From NCBI GenBank assembly GCA_954871525.1, contig OX940862.1:41966232-42030231 (forward strand): a DNA stretch of 64,000 nt, read 5' to 3'. The DNA is from Parietaria judaica (lineage: Eukaryota > Streptophyta > Magnoliopsida > Rosales > Urticaceae). Both the position numbers and the translations under genes were made by a program. Numbering within the stretch: position 1 is the first letter of the stretch; every line of letters starts with the position of its first letter. Below, in pieces: positions 11,440 through 24,320 of this stretch. Below the pieces are notes generated by a model. The model saw only the letters and a list, made by a program, of their open reading frames with translations, was not told where the DNA came from and did not search any database.

Positions 11440-12804
11440 TGTTGGACATGTGTGTCCTTAAACAAGATATTTATCCATTTGTAAAAGATTATGACAAGTC
11501 GTTGAATAAAGATGGTACTTATTATGTTAATCTTATTATAGTTTCTGTAGAGTAAAATAGAATGTTTGATTCCTTAGTTCATAAAGGATGCAATTATGTT
11601 ATTATTATCACAAAGGAGTCATGTGAGGAAGAATTAATAAACATAATAAATGAACTTAAAATGTCCGTGACCTGATTAACTGGGTGGGAGCCCATTAATC
11701 GGTAAGGTCATTAATGTGACTAAAGTGACAATCCTATTCTGGATTTTGTGTGTGTCTACACTCACTAGAAGTGCATTAAGTATGAAGCGTCTTCATACTG
11801 AACTGGACCTGACTTAAACTCAAGAAAGTTGTCATATAAGACCGTCAATGAAAACTTGTAGTTGAGTCGCAAAATGATGATCAAATGGATATTAGTTCTA
11901 AGTCCTGAGTGGTCATGAGTCCAAGCTGCTGGCTTGATTGTTCTTTGATTTAACCGTTAAAGAACACAAGACATTACCGCTGTTCCCAACACTATTATTT
12001 TGGGAACATGATAGTCAGTAGTAAGGATTGCTTGATCATAGATATGGGCATCACACAGCTCTCTTCAGAGTCATGATGATTCCCTTGATTGTCAGTGGTG
12101 AGAAGTGAGAGGTACCCGTGCGCAACTTATGAATCGAAACCATAAGTGGGTCACTCATAATATTACTGGCTGAGTCAAGGATGAAAATGCATTGAGGGGC
12201 ATTACGGTAAAAACCGCCTGCTCATGTGTGAGTCATCAAGTGAAAGGACAATAATCGGTATTTTATTGAATCTAATGGACACCCTGTTGTATATAAGGGA
12301 ATAATATATACCGTATCACTAAAGAGTGCAGCCTCGGGTCTATAGTGGAATCACTTCGAGGTTTGACGAACAACTAGCAGTTCGTTGGAGCTTAAGTGAT
12401 ACGGGTCCATGGTCCCCAGGATAGCTCCGTAACGGATAATACGTACGTGATTAAAATACATTCTGGATAATGTTTAATCATTTGGCTCGACTTATAAAAC
12501 TGACAAGTCTGTGACAGACGTCAGATAGTTTTATCGATAGCGTGGCAAAAGTATCATATTTTGGTACACGAAAGTAACTGATAAAAAGAAAGTTAGAATT
12601 TATATTTTAGAAAAGCACTAGATTATTCTAAATTAAATTCTGAGCAACTTTGCTTTTTGAACCAAGTCATTATGACTTACGGTTTGTGATTTATGGATTT
12701 TCTAAGTTTATGACTCGGTTCGATAAACTTTGAAATTAAATCACATGTCACGAATTTAAATGATGGTGTTGCACCATGACATTTAATGTGTGATAAAGAG
12801 ATCA
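11440..12804 (+). repeat. Plus-oriented partial 3' LTR (5' half)
   Basis: It starts TGTTGGACATGTGTGTCC after the polypurine tract and stops at GAGATCA (12804), halfway through the LTR. It is the inverted copy of 12838-14202 and of about 4460-5795. The stretch near 12595-12650 differs from both minus copies, which agree with each other there. Confidence 0.88.
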
Positions 12805-14202
12805 AATTCCAAATAATCAAATTATATTAATAAGCCCTGATCTCTTTATCACACATTAAATGTCATGGTGCAACACCATCATTTAAATTCGTGACGTGTG
12901 ATTTAATTTCAAAGTTTATCGAACCGAGTCATAAACTTAGAAAATCCATAAATCACAAACCGTAAGTCAGAATGACTTGGTTCAAAAAGCAAAGTTGCTT
13001 AGAATTTAATTTAAAACAATATGGTGCTGTTCTAAAATCTAAATTCTAACTTTCTTTTTATCAGTTACTTTCGTGTACCAAAATATGATACTTTTGCCAC
13101 GCTATCGATAAAACTATCTGACGTCTGTCACAGACTTGTCAGTTTTATAAGTCGAGCCAAATGATTAAACATTATCCAGAATGTATTTTAATCACGTACG
13201 TATCATCCGTTACGGAGCTATCCTGGGGACCATGGACCCGTATCACTTAAGCTCCAACGAACTGCTAGTTGTTCGTCAAACCTCGAAGTGATTCCACTAT
13301 AGACCCGAGGCTGCACTCTTTAGTGATACGGTATATATTATTCCCTTATATACAGCAGGGTGTCCATTAGATTCAATCAAATACCGATTATTGTCCTTTC
13401 ACTTGATGACCCACACATGAGCAGGCAGTTTATACCGTAATGCCCCTCAATGCATTTTCATCCTTGACTCAGCCAGTAATATTATGACTAACCCACTTAT
13501 GGTTTCGATTCATAAGTTGCGCACGGGTACCTCTCACTTCTCACCACTGATCATTAAGGGAATCATCATGACTCTGAAGGGAGCTGTGCGATGCCCATAT
13601 CTATGATCAAGCAATCCTTACTACTGACTATCATGTTCCCAAAATAATAGTGTTGGGAACAGCGGTAATGTCTTGTGTTCTTTAACGGTTAAATCAAAGA
13701 ACAATCAAGCCAGCAGCTTGGACTCATGACCACTCAGGACTTAGAACTAATATCCATTTGATCATCATTTTGCGACTCAACTACAAGTTGTCAGTGACGG
13801 TCTTATATGAAAAATTTCTTGAGTTTAAGTCAGGTCCAGTCCAGTATGAAGACGCTTCATACTTAATGCACTTCTAGTGAGTGTAGACACACACAAAATC
13901 CAGAATAGGATTGTCACTTCAGTCACATTAATGACCTTACCGATTAATGGGCTCCCACCCAGTTAATCAGGTCACGGACATTTTAAGTTCATTTATTATG
14001 TTTATTAATTCTTCCTCACATGACTCCTTTGTGATAATAATAACATAATTGCATCCTTTATGAACTAAGGAATCAAACATTCTATTTTACTCTACAGAAA
14101 CTATAATAAGATTAACATAATAAGTACCATCTTTATTCAACGACTTGTCATAATCTTTTACAAATGGATAAATATCTTGTTTAAGGACACACATGTCCAA
14201 CA
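12805..14202 (-). repeat. Minus-oriented partial LTR (5' half)
   Basis: This is the reverse complement of 11440-12804 plus about 30 bp more of the LTR (12805-12837), ending ACATGTCCAACA at 14202. With the preceding LTR half it forms a 2.76-kb inverted repeat with a 33-bp spacer. Confidence 0.88.
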
Positions 14203-14207
14203 GTAAC
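14203..14207. repeat. Right target-site duplication GTAAC
   Basis: This is the perfect partner of 3052-3056. Removing 3057-14202 and one GTAAC rejoins the two halves of the outer minus-strand copia element. Confidence 0.85.
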
Positions 14208-15864
14208 TTCTCCAGCTTACTAGCCATGCAATAGCTAAATAGAGTTCGGTCTCAACTCTATTAGTTTATGAAAACTTACCTCAAGTTATCACGTAAACTA
14301 ACTACCCACTTCAGATTGGTTATCCAACGAATTTAATCATCACATGCAAGAGTAACCCACTAATTTTTGGTTTACAGACTTAACTCAATCAGTCACCTCT
14401 CTTAGGGGGCCAGATCTAACTGACACACAGCCGTTGAAATACATATGCTCACCTTATCTATAAAAAGACCAGTATGGTGACTTATCATTTGCATAAGTGA
14501 AACATTTCCATAGGAAGCCAGATCTAGCTGACACGAGGTGTTATGCAATCTGTCATTATACCGGAAACAAGTGGGGACCTTCATATGCTAACTCTTTCTA
14601 TAACAACTGTAAATGTTTTGACCATATAAGATAATCACGATTATCTAGGATGAGCTCTAAACTAAGAACTTACATTTTAATTATCTGAATTAAAACAAAT
14701 CCTAGCGGTTAAAGCTCATAATAAGCTCCCATTAATAAGGTTATTTCTAGGTTATTTAATATTAAATTAAGTATACTAATAACCTAGAATAAAATCATAC
14801 ATTTATTACGGTAGAGATAGACTAAGGCTTGTTTTCCAGGAAGATGGGCAGGGTCCATAACCAGCCATCCTAAGGGAAGTATATTGGCCCCACTTTTGAT
14901 TCTCTCATTCTAGTCAAGAACCCAGTCCTTAGAATTTTTTCGTAATTAATAGATGAAGTTATTTATTGATTAAATATATATTTCTAAAGACTAAAAAATA
15001 ATGCTCAATATCCCAATGTCACATACACCACTATGTGACATAATCATGTTATGAATATCGGATAATCAAATTAATTGTTTATCTATGGAAAATTAAATTA
15101 AAATGTCAAATAATTCATTCTTATTAAAAAGAACTAATTATCCATTTTAATTACTTAATTAAGAAAATTTATTAATCAGATTTTATTTTTAAGCAGGGTT
15201 ACTAAATAAAATATATAAATATATTTTATTCAATTTTAAAATTAAAGCAGTAAGCCGGATAAATAAATCCGGCCCGAAACACAATTCGGACCCGAGCAAA
15301 AATCCCAGGGCCGAATCCACCTCGCCAGGCGCGCACAACGTGGCCCGGCCCTGCGTTGTGGCGCACGGTACGCGCTGGTCCATACTGGAAAAGCCTCCCC
15401 TGCTCGATTCGCCCAGCCTGTGGGTTGGGCTGGTGTTTGCAGACTGGTCTGGATCGGACTAGATTTGGTGCATGCGGCACCTGCGCCCAGTCCGAGGGCT
15501 GAGCGGGGTGTTTGGCTGAGACTGGTACGAACCAGATTGGTTTCCCGCGATGGTCTATTGTGCCAAATAGCCCAGCCATTGATACAGCCCATCCTGTGGG
15601 TTGGCGCAATTCCGAGGGGCTATGAAAAATCCCAGCCCTCATTGCCACTCTCCGGGGAGCCATAATGGCATCTCGAAACCGTAATGTGTTAGGGTTTCGA
15701 CTTTGGTCAAAACCCTAATGCGATTTTAAAAAAATGTTTTCGGAAATTAAAAATTATTATTTATCAAAAAATAATAATATATATTTTCCCTTTAATCCTT
15801 TTTTCCAAAAAGCAAATTATCAATTAATTACCCCGGAATTTATTAAAAAATCAAATATCAATAA
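14208..15864 (-). other. Leader of the outer copia element
   Basis: This untranslated leader lies between the outer element's primer site and the insertion point. It parallels the leader at 6512-8366. It has a GC-rich island (about 15265-15665) and at least two copies of a small dyad, on the minus strand GTCAG(T/C)TAGATCTGGC, at 14409-14424 and 14517-14532 (108 bp apart). No intact gag is present. Open frames in the GC island (for example 15226-15663) show no recognisable domain and are probably incidental. Confidence 0.6.
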
Positions 15865-15882
15865 CCAAAGCTCTCATACTAA
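15865..15882 (-). other. Primer-binding site of the outer element, mutated
   Basis: On the minus strand it reads TTAGTATGAGAGCTTTGG, directly after the LTR end CGCCCAACA. It is a decayed form of the initiator-Met site TTGGTATCAGAGCTATGG seen at 6499-6516. Confidence 0.75.
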
Positions 15883-15883
15883 T

Positions 15884-17304
15884 TGTTGGGCGTCTGATTC
15901 ACGCTAATCATCCCTGATTAATGAACGACCACCGTAGGAATGTGTAGGGTAACCTCGAGAAGAATTTCACAAGAATTAGAGTCCAATACCAATAATTCAT
16001 GTTACCCTATCTGACTCATAAGATTCGAAAACAATCATCCCGATCGTTTATATATAATAAATAAATATAATTGCTTACCTTTTATTCACGGTTTTATTGC
16101 GTAATTCTGATCTTGAACTCGATCTCTGTTCTTTATGTTCTTGAGCTCCTGTGATTTTTCTTGATTGAAAATCTAACATAGCCTCTCACGAGTCTTCCGA
16201 TGTATACTCTGGATCTTGACCACCAGGATATTTGGGCTTACATTGAATAGAACCCTAAACTCGAATTATGAAACCCTAGAAAGATAGAGAATTTTGAAAT
16301 CTAATAGAAAATCGCAGAAACCTTATTGCGAGAGATAATTTCAAAATCTAAGAGAAGTGGGAGTTATGATTTCGGGTTTCAGGGCTCTCCTATTTATAGG
16401 AAACTGACCCAACAACTTTGAGATAATATCTCAACCAATTGTAGATTTTCCCTCTAAGATTTGATTTAATATTTAAATCAAATAAAGAATAAATCAAATA
16501 TTTTTCAAAAAATACCCTAAATATTTGATTATCAAATCTTTTATATTTTCAAGATTTATAATCATAAATTCGCATATGTCAAATTTTATATTTAATTCTC
16601 TTTATTAAATATTTCAGGCGTAAAAACTAATATTTAATTTCTCTAATTTTTATTTAAATAACAGTTTCAAATTCAGCCCTAAGAAAAAAAAAGTGTTATT
16701 ATCATAAATCTCAAACCGTGTGTTTGAATGACACGATTCAAAAGGATATTTATACTAGAATAATTTTCTGCAACCCTGGAGTTGTTCAAGGAACAAAATC
16801 ATTCTCTTTTTCCAGTTTTTGTTTAGACATAAAGTTTAGTACTTTTGCCACTATAGGATGATGATGAATTTCATGTAACCAAGTTATAAATCATATCCGA
16901 TCAGCTCTATCCTATTTGCTAAAACATAATAAGTTTGCGGTTTCGAACTTATGGAGCTACAAAGCGGAAAATGGACACACGTAGTAAAGCTTTAGTGAAA
17001 GGGAAGTGTTTTCATCAACTTCGGTTACATTCCACTATATCATGAAGTTGAACTCCTAAGTACGCGAATATATCTTCCTTCCTCCATTGTCCATTGATAC
17101 AATCAGGTTATCAGAATCCAAGTTTTCTTATTATGATGAATCTCGTCTTAGTAGGGTTGATCTTCGTATACCCGTTAGAAGAAACTACCGTTGTTCCATG
17201 ATTATTGCAAAATTACTCACCTAATGATTTATTAAGTCATTAGGCTCAGATGAGTACTCGTTTGCTTCCCACAAATCACGACAAGGAAATCATAAAATAA
17301 TTAT
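15884..17304 (-). repeat. 5' LTR of the outer element (minus), 5' end missing
   Basis: It begins TGTTGGGCGTCTGATTC (the reverse complement of the LTR 3' end) next to the primer site. It contains a reverse-strand TATA region (CTCCTATTTATAGGAAACTG, about 16387-16406). It stops near 17304 without the expected GTCCAACA end, directly against a plus-oriented LTR. Confidence 0.7.
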
Positions 17305-19335
17305 TGTTGGACATATTGTATTATGCCCTCTATTCAGATGATAATCTCACTTGTATGAGATTATGATCGAACCTAAGAATGAACAAAGTTTATTAAAGTC
17401 ATCCTATATAGTTATCATTAGATAATATGTAGCAAATACTAAACGATTTTTATCCATAGTTCTTTTATATTGGTATCGTGTATCAGTCATCACAAAGTAG
17501 TCTATTGTGAGGAGGTTTGACTATCACGATTAAAGAACTTAAACTGTCCATGATCTAGATTCAAAATAGGAATTTTCAAGGCATGAACGATCATTGATAA
17601 ACTTAATCACATAATGTGGTGATCTATTACCGGATCATAGTGCGGTCTGTGCACTGTTGAAGTTTATAAAGTATGAAGTGTCTTCGTATTGGACGGACAC
17701 AACTTGAATCAGAAATCATCAAATTAAGATTGTCACTGATGATAGTACGATAGACTAACTAGATGATCAGATAAGGAGTAGGTTGAAATCCTGAGCATTA
17801 TGATCTTATGTCGTTCAGTTTGTATAGTCTTTAATATAATGGTTACGGAGTATTTATAATACTCTCATAACTATTATTTTGGAATTACACATATTCACCG
17901 GGATAACTTGCTTAATGGAAGATATGGATAACATCTTTATGATATTCTTATTTATATTTCTAGAAAAATAAATAAGCACTCGTGATCAGCTCTTTGGATT
18001 AATCATCTAAATGAGTGAGTGGTTTGTGTGAATCATAAGATTAAGATAGTGTCATCAAGAGGGAAGTACGGAAACTTTTGTACCCTCTCAATGAGTGTCA
18101 TAATAACAAGAAACCTATTATACCAGATATCTGATTGTATCGATGGAAACCTGTGATCAGGAAGATATAATATCATACACACTTGAGAGTTCAGCTTCGA
18201 GCTATAGTGGAATGTATCCGAAGTTGGTGAAAGCTCTACACTTTCACCGTAGCTTGGGTGTCTACGTACGTTAGTCGCCTTTGTAGCTCCATCAGGATGA
18301 CACCGCAAACAGATATTCAAATGTGTCATTAAAATAGGATAAAATAAAAATCAAGTTTAATTTGTAATGGCATAGTTACAAATTACTGATTACCTCAAAA
18401 TATGGCATAAGTGCCAAAGTTTGGTAATTCCAGTAAAAACAATGAAATATGTATGAATTTGATCCTAAGACATTCCTAGGAATGTGGGAAATCAAATTCT
18501 GATAATAATAGTTTTTCCTAGGAATTGTGTCAATCAGACTTACGGTTTATGATTTATGATAATAATAGTTTTTCCTTAACATTGTTATTTAAATAAAAAA
18601 TAGAGATATTAAATTTGTTATTTATGCCATGAATATTTAAAGAAAGAAACGAAATTTAAATCAAAATATATATCAATAATTTTTTTTTATTTTGGTAATT
18701 AAATCTTGAAAATAAAAGGTTTGAATCTTATCAAATCTTCTTTGGTTTTTTCAGAAAAGATTTATTTGGATTTATTCTTAATTTGATTTATATCTATTTA
18801 AATCAAATCTTAGAGTGAATATCTCCAAAATGGTTGAGATATTTTCTCTAAGTTGGTTATGGTTTTTCCTATAAATAGGAAGGCAGAAACCTAAATCAAA
18901 CACACTCCTTCACAAGGAAACTTCGATTTTTCACTTTTCTAATTGTTTTAGGTGATTTTCTCTCAGGGTTTTTCCCTAAGTGATTTTCGATTGGAGGTTA
19001 TTTTATCCAGTGGGAGCCCACACATCCCCGTGACTTAGTCCCGGAGAATACATCGGCAGGCCTCTGGATTTTCTTCCTCACACCAAATCGCAAATCCCTG
19101 GAGTTCGAAGTCAGAAGAATTCAAGAATCAAGATTCGGATCAAGAAACTTCAAGATCATAAGGTACACAAATTTGTTATTGGTTTATTAATTAATAATTA
19201 TTTATTTATACTCATCGCTCAGAATCAAAATCAGTATCGTAAATAAAATTGAAATTAATTATTCATAATCGATCCGGGTTAATTAATTCGACTGAATCAT
19301 ATAAGACGGTTTTGACAGGGTTACTGTTGTGGGAC
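17305..19335 (+). repeat. Plus-oriented LTR related to the outer element
   Basis: It starts TGTTGGACATATTG at 17305 and contains a TATA box (CCTATAAATAGG, about 18870-18881). Blocks are inverted relative to 15884-17304, such as the segments around 17040-17110 and 18125-18220. The 3' end is not clear (about 19335), and no primer site or gag follows. It could be a solo LTR or half of a fold-back pair with the previous LTR. Confidence 0.55.
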
Positions 19336-20034
19336 TTTAACTCAGAATTTTTTTAAACATCTAAACCGTGTATTATTCTGTAACTCGATTTAATTAGTTT
19401 TGGGCGGTGATCTTTGAGATCAAGATCCACAACATTGTGCGACTCACAATTCTCCATATCTGTAGTCATGCCGTTTGCTTTGGTCAAACTTTCGATCCCA
19501 AAATAAAAGTATTGGGGATACTTGATTGTAAACTGAACCGATTAAATCAAACCTCATTTAAGTTAAACCGCACAAACTCATACTACCTCATGACTTCAAC
19601 TGACTCTATCTGACCATCGTTTCTACATCATTACTAACTATCATTGACGTGGAAAAATGGTGCTAGTTTCCCTAAAAAGCTAAAATTTTGAGGCAAAATT
19701 ACTAATTAAACTTTCAACAAAAATTATTATGTTTTCCCACCCCACCTCGCCGTGGCCGGTCGGTCAGACGGACTGCGGCGCGCATGTGTGGTGGTGCATT
19801 TATGTGAGTCCTCTATCATCCACAAAATCCTTTGACCCAAATGGCCAAAGCACGTATACCGATTCTATGGTATATAAACCATTCCAAACTCAGGTAATTT
19901 AATAATGTGGGACTCTTTTGTATTCAACCAATCGTATATACTTCACTTCACCTTCATATTCACTTAATCAAATAAATTGACTTAATATTACACTTCAAGT
20001 CTTCAACTAATGAAGTGACTTAATATTATGTGTT
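19336..20034. other. Intergenic, no feature recognised
   Basis: This is AT-rich sequence without a coding signal. A small GC-rich patch lies near 19740-19795. Confidence 0.5.
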
Positions 20035-20268
20035 TTGTTGTATATAATTATGTCTTGTATTTATCAAATATGTAGTTTTAAACGTATATAAATATATTAC
20101 CTAAATACACAAAAATATTTTCCATAATATTTGTCGAAAACCCCATCGGCATGCGGTATGCCCATGGAAAATGTGTAGTAATTTTTTTCTATTTGCCCAT
20201 CGACAAACAATATATCCGTAAAAATAGATATTGCAAAACGAAATTAGCAAGCGGCATTTTAAACCTTG
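20035..20268 (+). repeat. Partial copy of the CAAGG-ended repeat
   Basis: It ends AAACCTTG and shares text with 30900-31166, such as AAATATTTTcc followed by ATATyTGTCGAAA and CATCGACAA-CAATATATCCGTAAAA. Its left part is missing or too diverged to place. Confidence 0.5.
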
Positions 20269-23200
20269 ATATCAATGAGCAAAGTCAGTGATGGAAGAGA
20301 TGATTGCATCTATATTTTTTAAGTCGGGGAATGATACTACCGAAGTCGGTGAATGATACTCCCGAAGTCATATTTTATATGTATAAAATTATTGGCCTCA
20401 GTTTGTAATTTAAACGTTGATTAACTAAAATTTAATATAACGGCAAAAAGAAATAAAACATGCATTTACAAGTAAACGACCAAAATAAAATTTATAAAAT
20501 ATTTATTTAGAATTAAACGATTGAAATACTTAGGAAACATACATTTCATCAATCGGAAATTTTTTACAACACGGATATACATTTCATACATTGTAGTACA
20601 AATGAATAGCCGTTATACATGTGCGTCGTGCAAATCAATACTTAAATATCCGATCGATAGCTTATACTTTTCACGTCTGGTCTTGAAGAGGACAACCTCA
20701 AGATCTCATTTTTGGGAATTCGATATCCCTGCTTCCAGTGTCAATTATGTGTTTGTCGCCTCAAGAAATACTTCACGTGTGCGCCTGGTGTGCTGTCGTA
20801 TGCAACCCAAATTACTAATAAAAACCGTAATGCAAAACTTATGAAGTAGTGTAAGTACGGGTCGATCCCACGAAGAGTTTTCTAATAAATATTGCAGAAA
20901 TAATAAAAGCGAAGTAAAAATGGGGATTTTTAGTTTGAGAGAATAAATAAATAAAAATTGGAAAATGTGAGAAAATAATATGAGAAACAACTGGCATGAG
21001 TAACTTCCACTAATGATTCAATTCATCTGATCATCGACATAAATTTGTTCTTCAATCTGCAGAATATCTTACCGATTAACGTATTCCTTAAGATTATTTA
21101 ATTCAACTGAAACGCAATTAAATCAAACCTAACTCAGTGATAATCCAATCAAACATAACTGAATTTAAAATCTAAGAAGCGTTAATATTTAGAATACTTC
21201 AATAAAACTGAACAATAAAACACCGCGGTAATATTTAATTAAGCCGATCTCCTTTACCTATTTCGCTATTTCACTAACCGCGTAGTAAACTAACCGAACG
21301 TGCGTTCAACAATCAAAAGACAAGTACGACGAGTCAATTAATTAACGGCATATAAACTTCAAAATACAGTCGATGTACTTATAAGAAGTCTATAATAATA
21401 TAACGCTAACGATTAATACACAATCACCGATCACAATGAAACAATTGATAAATTAACGTAATCCGACAATTGAAATTGATATAAATCGGAGAAGAGATAT
21501 CGTTGATAACATAATATAATTTTAGATAACGAGATCAATATTCACAGATTGATAATTGAACAAAATAATGCCTCACAGATTTATTGAATCATAATATCAT
21601 AAACTCAAACCAATTACGGACTTAGCCGATCACGTATCATAATATCATAAACTCAAACCAATTACGGACTTAGCCGATCACGTTCATCGTTTCACCGAGA
21701 GAGGGAATAATAAAACCAGAAAGCATGAAGAGCAGCTCCTCGGGCAGCTCTGTTTCTCCTCAAGACCAACCTCTAGAACGTGCTCCCTTTTCTAAATACA
21801 AAGAGAGGTATATAATCCTCACTTCTAACCCTAACGAACTCAATATTTACGATACATTCTCAGAAATAAAAGAAAAATAAATCTTCCCGTAATATTTTCC
21901 AACTGAGTACCGAGAATACTGTGACTTGCTTCAAATTGTATCTCTGACTCTCACATCGTTGGGCTTTGTTTGCTGAGCCCGGCCCATCACCGTGTAGCAC
22001 GGCAGCAACGGAACTTCAACGGGCAACATCGACGACGGAACTGTGACCACGGCGGACCATTTTCGAACACCAAAGGATCTCTGGAGAGCAGTGACGACTC
22101 GGCGAGCACGGAACAGCGGCTTCGGACATCGGTTACGGTGAAGCTAACTGACCGGCATCTTCGATGAACAGCGGCAGTGGCTCATCACGGTGGTGGAGAT
22201 TTCGGCGAAGATATCAGCGAAGCTTCAAGCTCGCTCTCAAACCCCTTTCGTCGCTCATATCCTCTGCAAAGTCTTTATTTTATTTTTCTTTGGCTTTGGT
22301 TTTTGTCTTGTAGCGTTGTGGGTGAACGACATTGAGGAAATTAAAAGAAGCTGATGTAGTTTGTCTCTCATTTGCACTTTAGTCCCTTTTCCATTTCTTC
22401 TCAATTTTCACATTGTCATCTTATTGCATTTTGATCCTTATGATGAGTCTTTTTGCAATTTAATCCTGCGCTCATTAAAACACAATTAGAAGCACCATTC
22501 TAATAAATAGTTAATGTAATTAGCAATGTAAAAATACCTTAATTATTAGAATAAATTGATTCCATCAGAGCCCATCAATTCACTTATAATTGATAAACGA
22601 TTCTTGACACGTCTAGTATTGCTTCACTGCCCGTGTGCGCCGCCCATTTCTTGTTGCCGTTGGGAAGATTGGCTGGTAAAATAAGAATACTTCCCTCAAT
22701 GTCATCTAACCCTAACCCGCCTACATTCATCTTTTGTAGGCAGGTTGCGGGGGGATTACTGACTTCGGTCGTATCCTAATCTATCCAACCAACAAGGTTG
22801 AACTTATACACTTCACCGTCACTGCTCAACTTGCAACCAGGTCGACCGAGTAAGACAAATAGTACTTTTCCAACGCAATTCCAGGCACACGGGACAACGC
22901 TCGGCACCGGATCCATCGGGGTGTTGATGCCAGGGAAAGTAAAAAAATTATTGCCCGTGCTTATTATTTCCACAGACTGACGTTAAAGTTTGTTTTGACG
23001 CATCGATGCCGTGCGCACCTGCGAGACTTTGAATTGAAAATCATGGACTGAAATTGAATGAGGATACATCGGCGACCTACTATGTTGCGCGACCAAACGC
23101 GACATATGGGTCTATAAGGAGAAATCACTGACCCACAACATCGATGCCGTCCTAGTACATCGCCGAATCTGGAATAAAGAAAAACATTACGACGTTATTC

Positions 23201-24023
23201 GGGAAAATAGATGCAGGTGGTTCCAAACAAAATTTCCATGACACATATGTCGGAGATAGTGATCTCTGAAATCGAATTGAACAACTTCCTTTTTCGATGA
23301 TGTTAACTCCAAGCTCGGGGATAGCATTTTTGAATTTGAAGTTGTTACACCCGAATTCGGAGATAGCTCTCTCAGACGTCGGGTTTAGCATCACTGAGTT
23401 CGGGGTTAGCATCCTCGGTCTTCGGTTTGGGTTTACCATCCTCAACGTCGGGTATTACTATCTCCGAACTCGGTGTATAAAATCATTGAATTTGGAAATC
23501 GTAATGGTCCCACAGAGATCGAGGGTTTGTCCCAAAATTAAAACGCCGACTTCAGAGAGGTTGTCATCAAATGCGGGATTACAACCCCGACATCCGAAGT
23601 AGCATCACCGATTTTGATGTTGACCATTCCTACTACAATGGTGTTAACCGTCGTGGAAAACCATACAATGCGGTGATTATACGCCTAGATCTATGGTTTT
23701 CGTCCCGTAAAAGCATGCCATGGCCAAAAAATAAGAAGTTAGGGTTTTGAATGCTTACAGTGGTGGCGTAGGAAGGCATTTTCATGGCTTTTTGCGATGG
23801 CGACGGCGAAGAGTTGACGAACACGAGCGTCTAGCGCACCTCCGAACTTTTACTGTCCCACCGTTAATGAGATTCTTGGATCAAAACAAGGAAATATTTG
23901 GGGAGAAGTGGTCCCACCCATAAAGAGAGAATGTCGGCGATTAAAGGATTGAGCGTAATGGAAAATGTGGTTCGAAAAGTAGAGTTTTATACTTATGTAT
24001 AAAATCTCACGAGAAAATGAATG

Positions 24024-24054
<31 letters not shown>

Positions 24055-24059
24055 GAAAT
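20269..24059. other. Gene-free, repeat-like interval
   Basis: No convincing gene is seen. Visible structure includes a 22-bp tandem repeat (20321-20364), a perfect 48-bp tandem duplication (21588-21635 and 21636-21683), a degenerate tandem array (about 23290-23480) and an AAAAC microsatellite (about 24025-24055). The phrase GGGTCGATCCCACGAAG near 20859-20875 recalls widely dispersed plant repeats, but I could not classify it. Small frames such as 21970-22167 and 22798-22980 have no recognisable domain. Confidence 0.5.
21588..21683. repeat. Perfect 48-bp tandem duplication
   Basis: Two identical 48-bp units begin ATCATAATATCATAAACTC and end GATCACGT, at 21588-21635 and 21636-21683. Identity suggests a recent slippage event or an assembly effect. 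Confidence 0.9.
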
Positions 24060-24320
24060 TGTTGTAAATAATATAAAATAAGTGGTATGCTCAATTATAT
24101 GTTTTTACTATGCATTGTTTGTACTTATGTGGTATGTAAATTTCTATAAATACCTTATCCTGGAGACTGATGAATGCAACTTACAATATTACATTTTTAC
24201 CATTGGTTGATTCCTATCCTCTTTTCATCCATATCTCTTTCCGATTAATCATCATCTTGACTTTTACTAGCCTATTAATTACTAGTCAAATTATTGGTGC
24301 TCAAAGTTTATGTTTCTACA
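24060..24320 (+). repeat. 5' LTR of the Ale-like element
   Basis: This 261-bp repeat runs TGTTGTAAAT to TTTCTACA. It is followed by ACACATTATCAGCAC, the start of the primer-site region. Confidence 0.85.

Larger units (their letters stand above)
3057..14202. mobile_element. Rearranged composite long-LTR copia element
   Basis: One 11,146-bp insertion is bounded by TGTTGG and CCAACA and by GTAAC duplications. On the plus strand its order is: a minus-oriented LTR lacking about 27 bp of its 5' end (3057-5795); the last 700 bp of an LTR in plus orientation (5796-6497); an iMet-type primer site; a long leader; a gag pseudogene; a deletion of protease and integrase; RT-RNase H; a polypurine tract; the first 1,365 bp of an LTR in plus orientation (11440-12804); and the same part of an LTR in minus orientation (12805-14202). 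The outer ends read as a minus-strand element, but the body between them is inverted. The full LTR is about 2.75 kb, unusually long for copia. The element is not autonomous. It sits inside another copia element. Confidence 0.85.

Noticed and set aside
15226..15663. 145-residue minus-strand frame
   Set aside because: It sits in the leader of the outer copia element next to a primer site, overlaps other open frames and has no recognisable domain.
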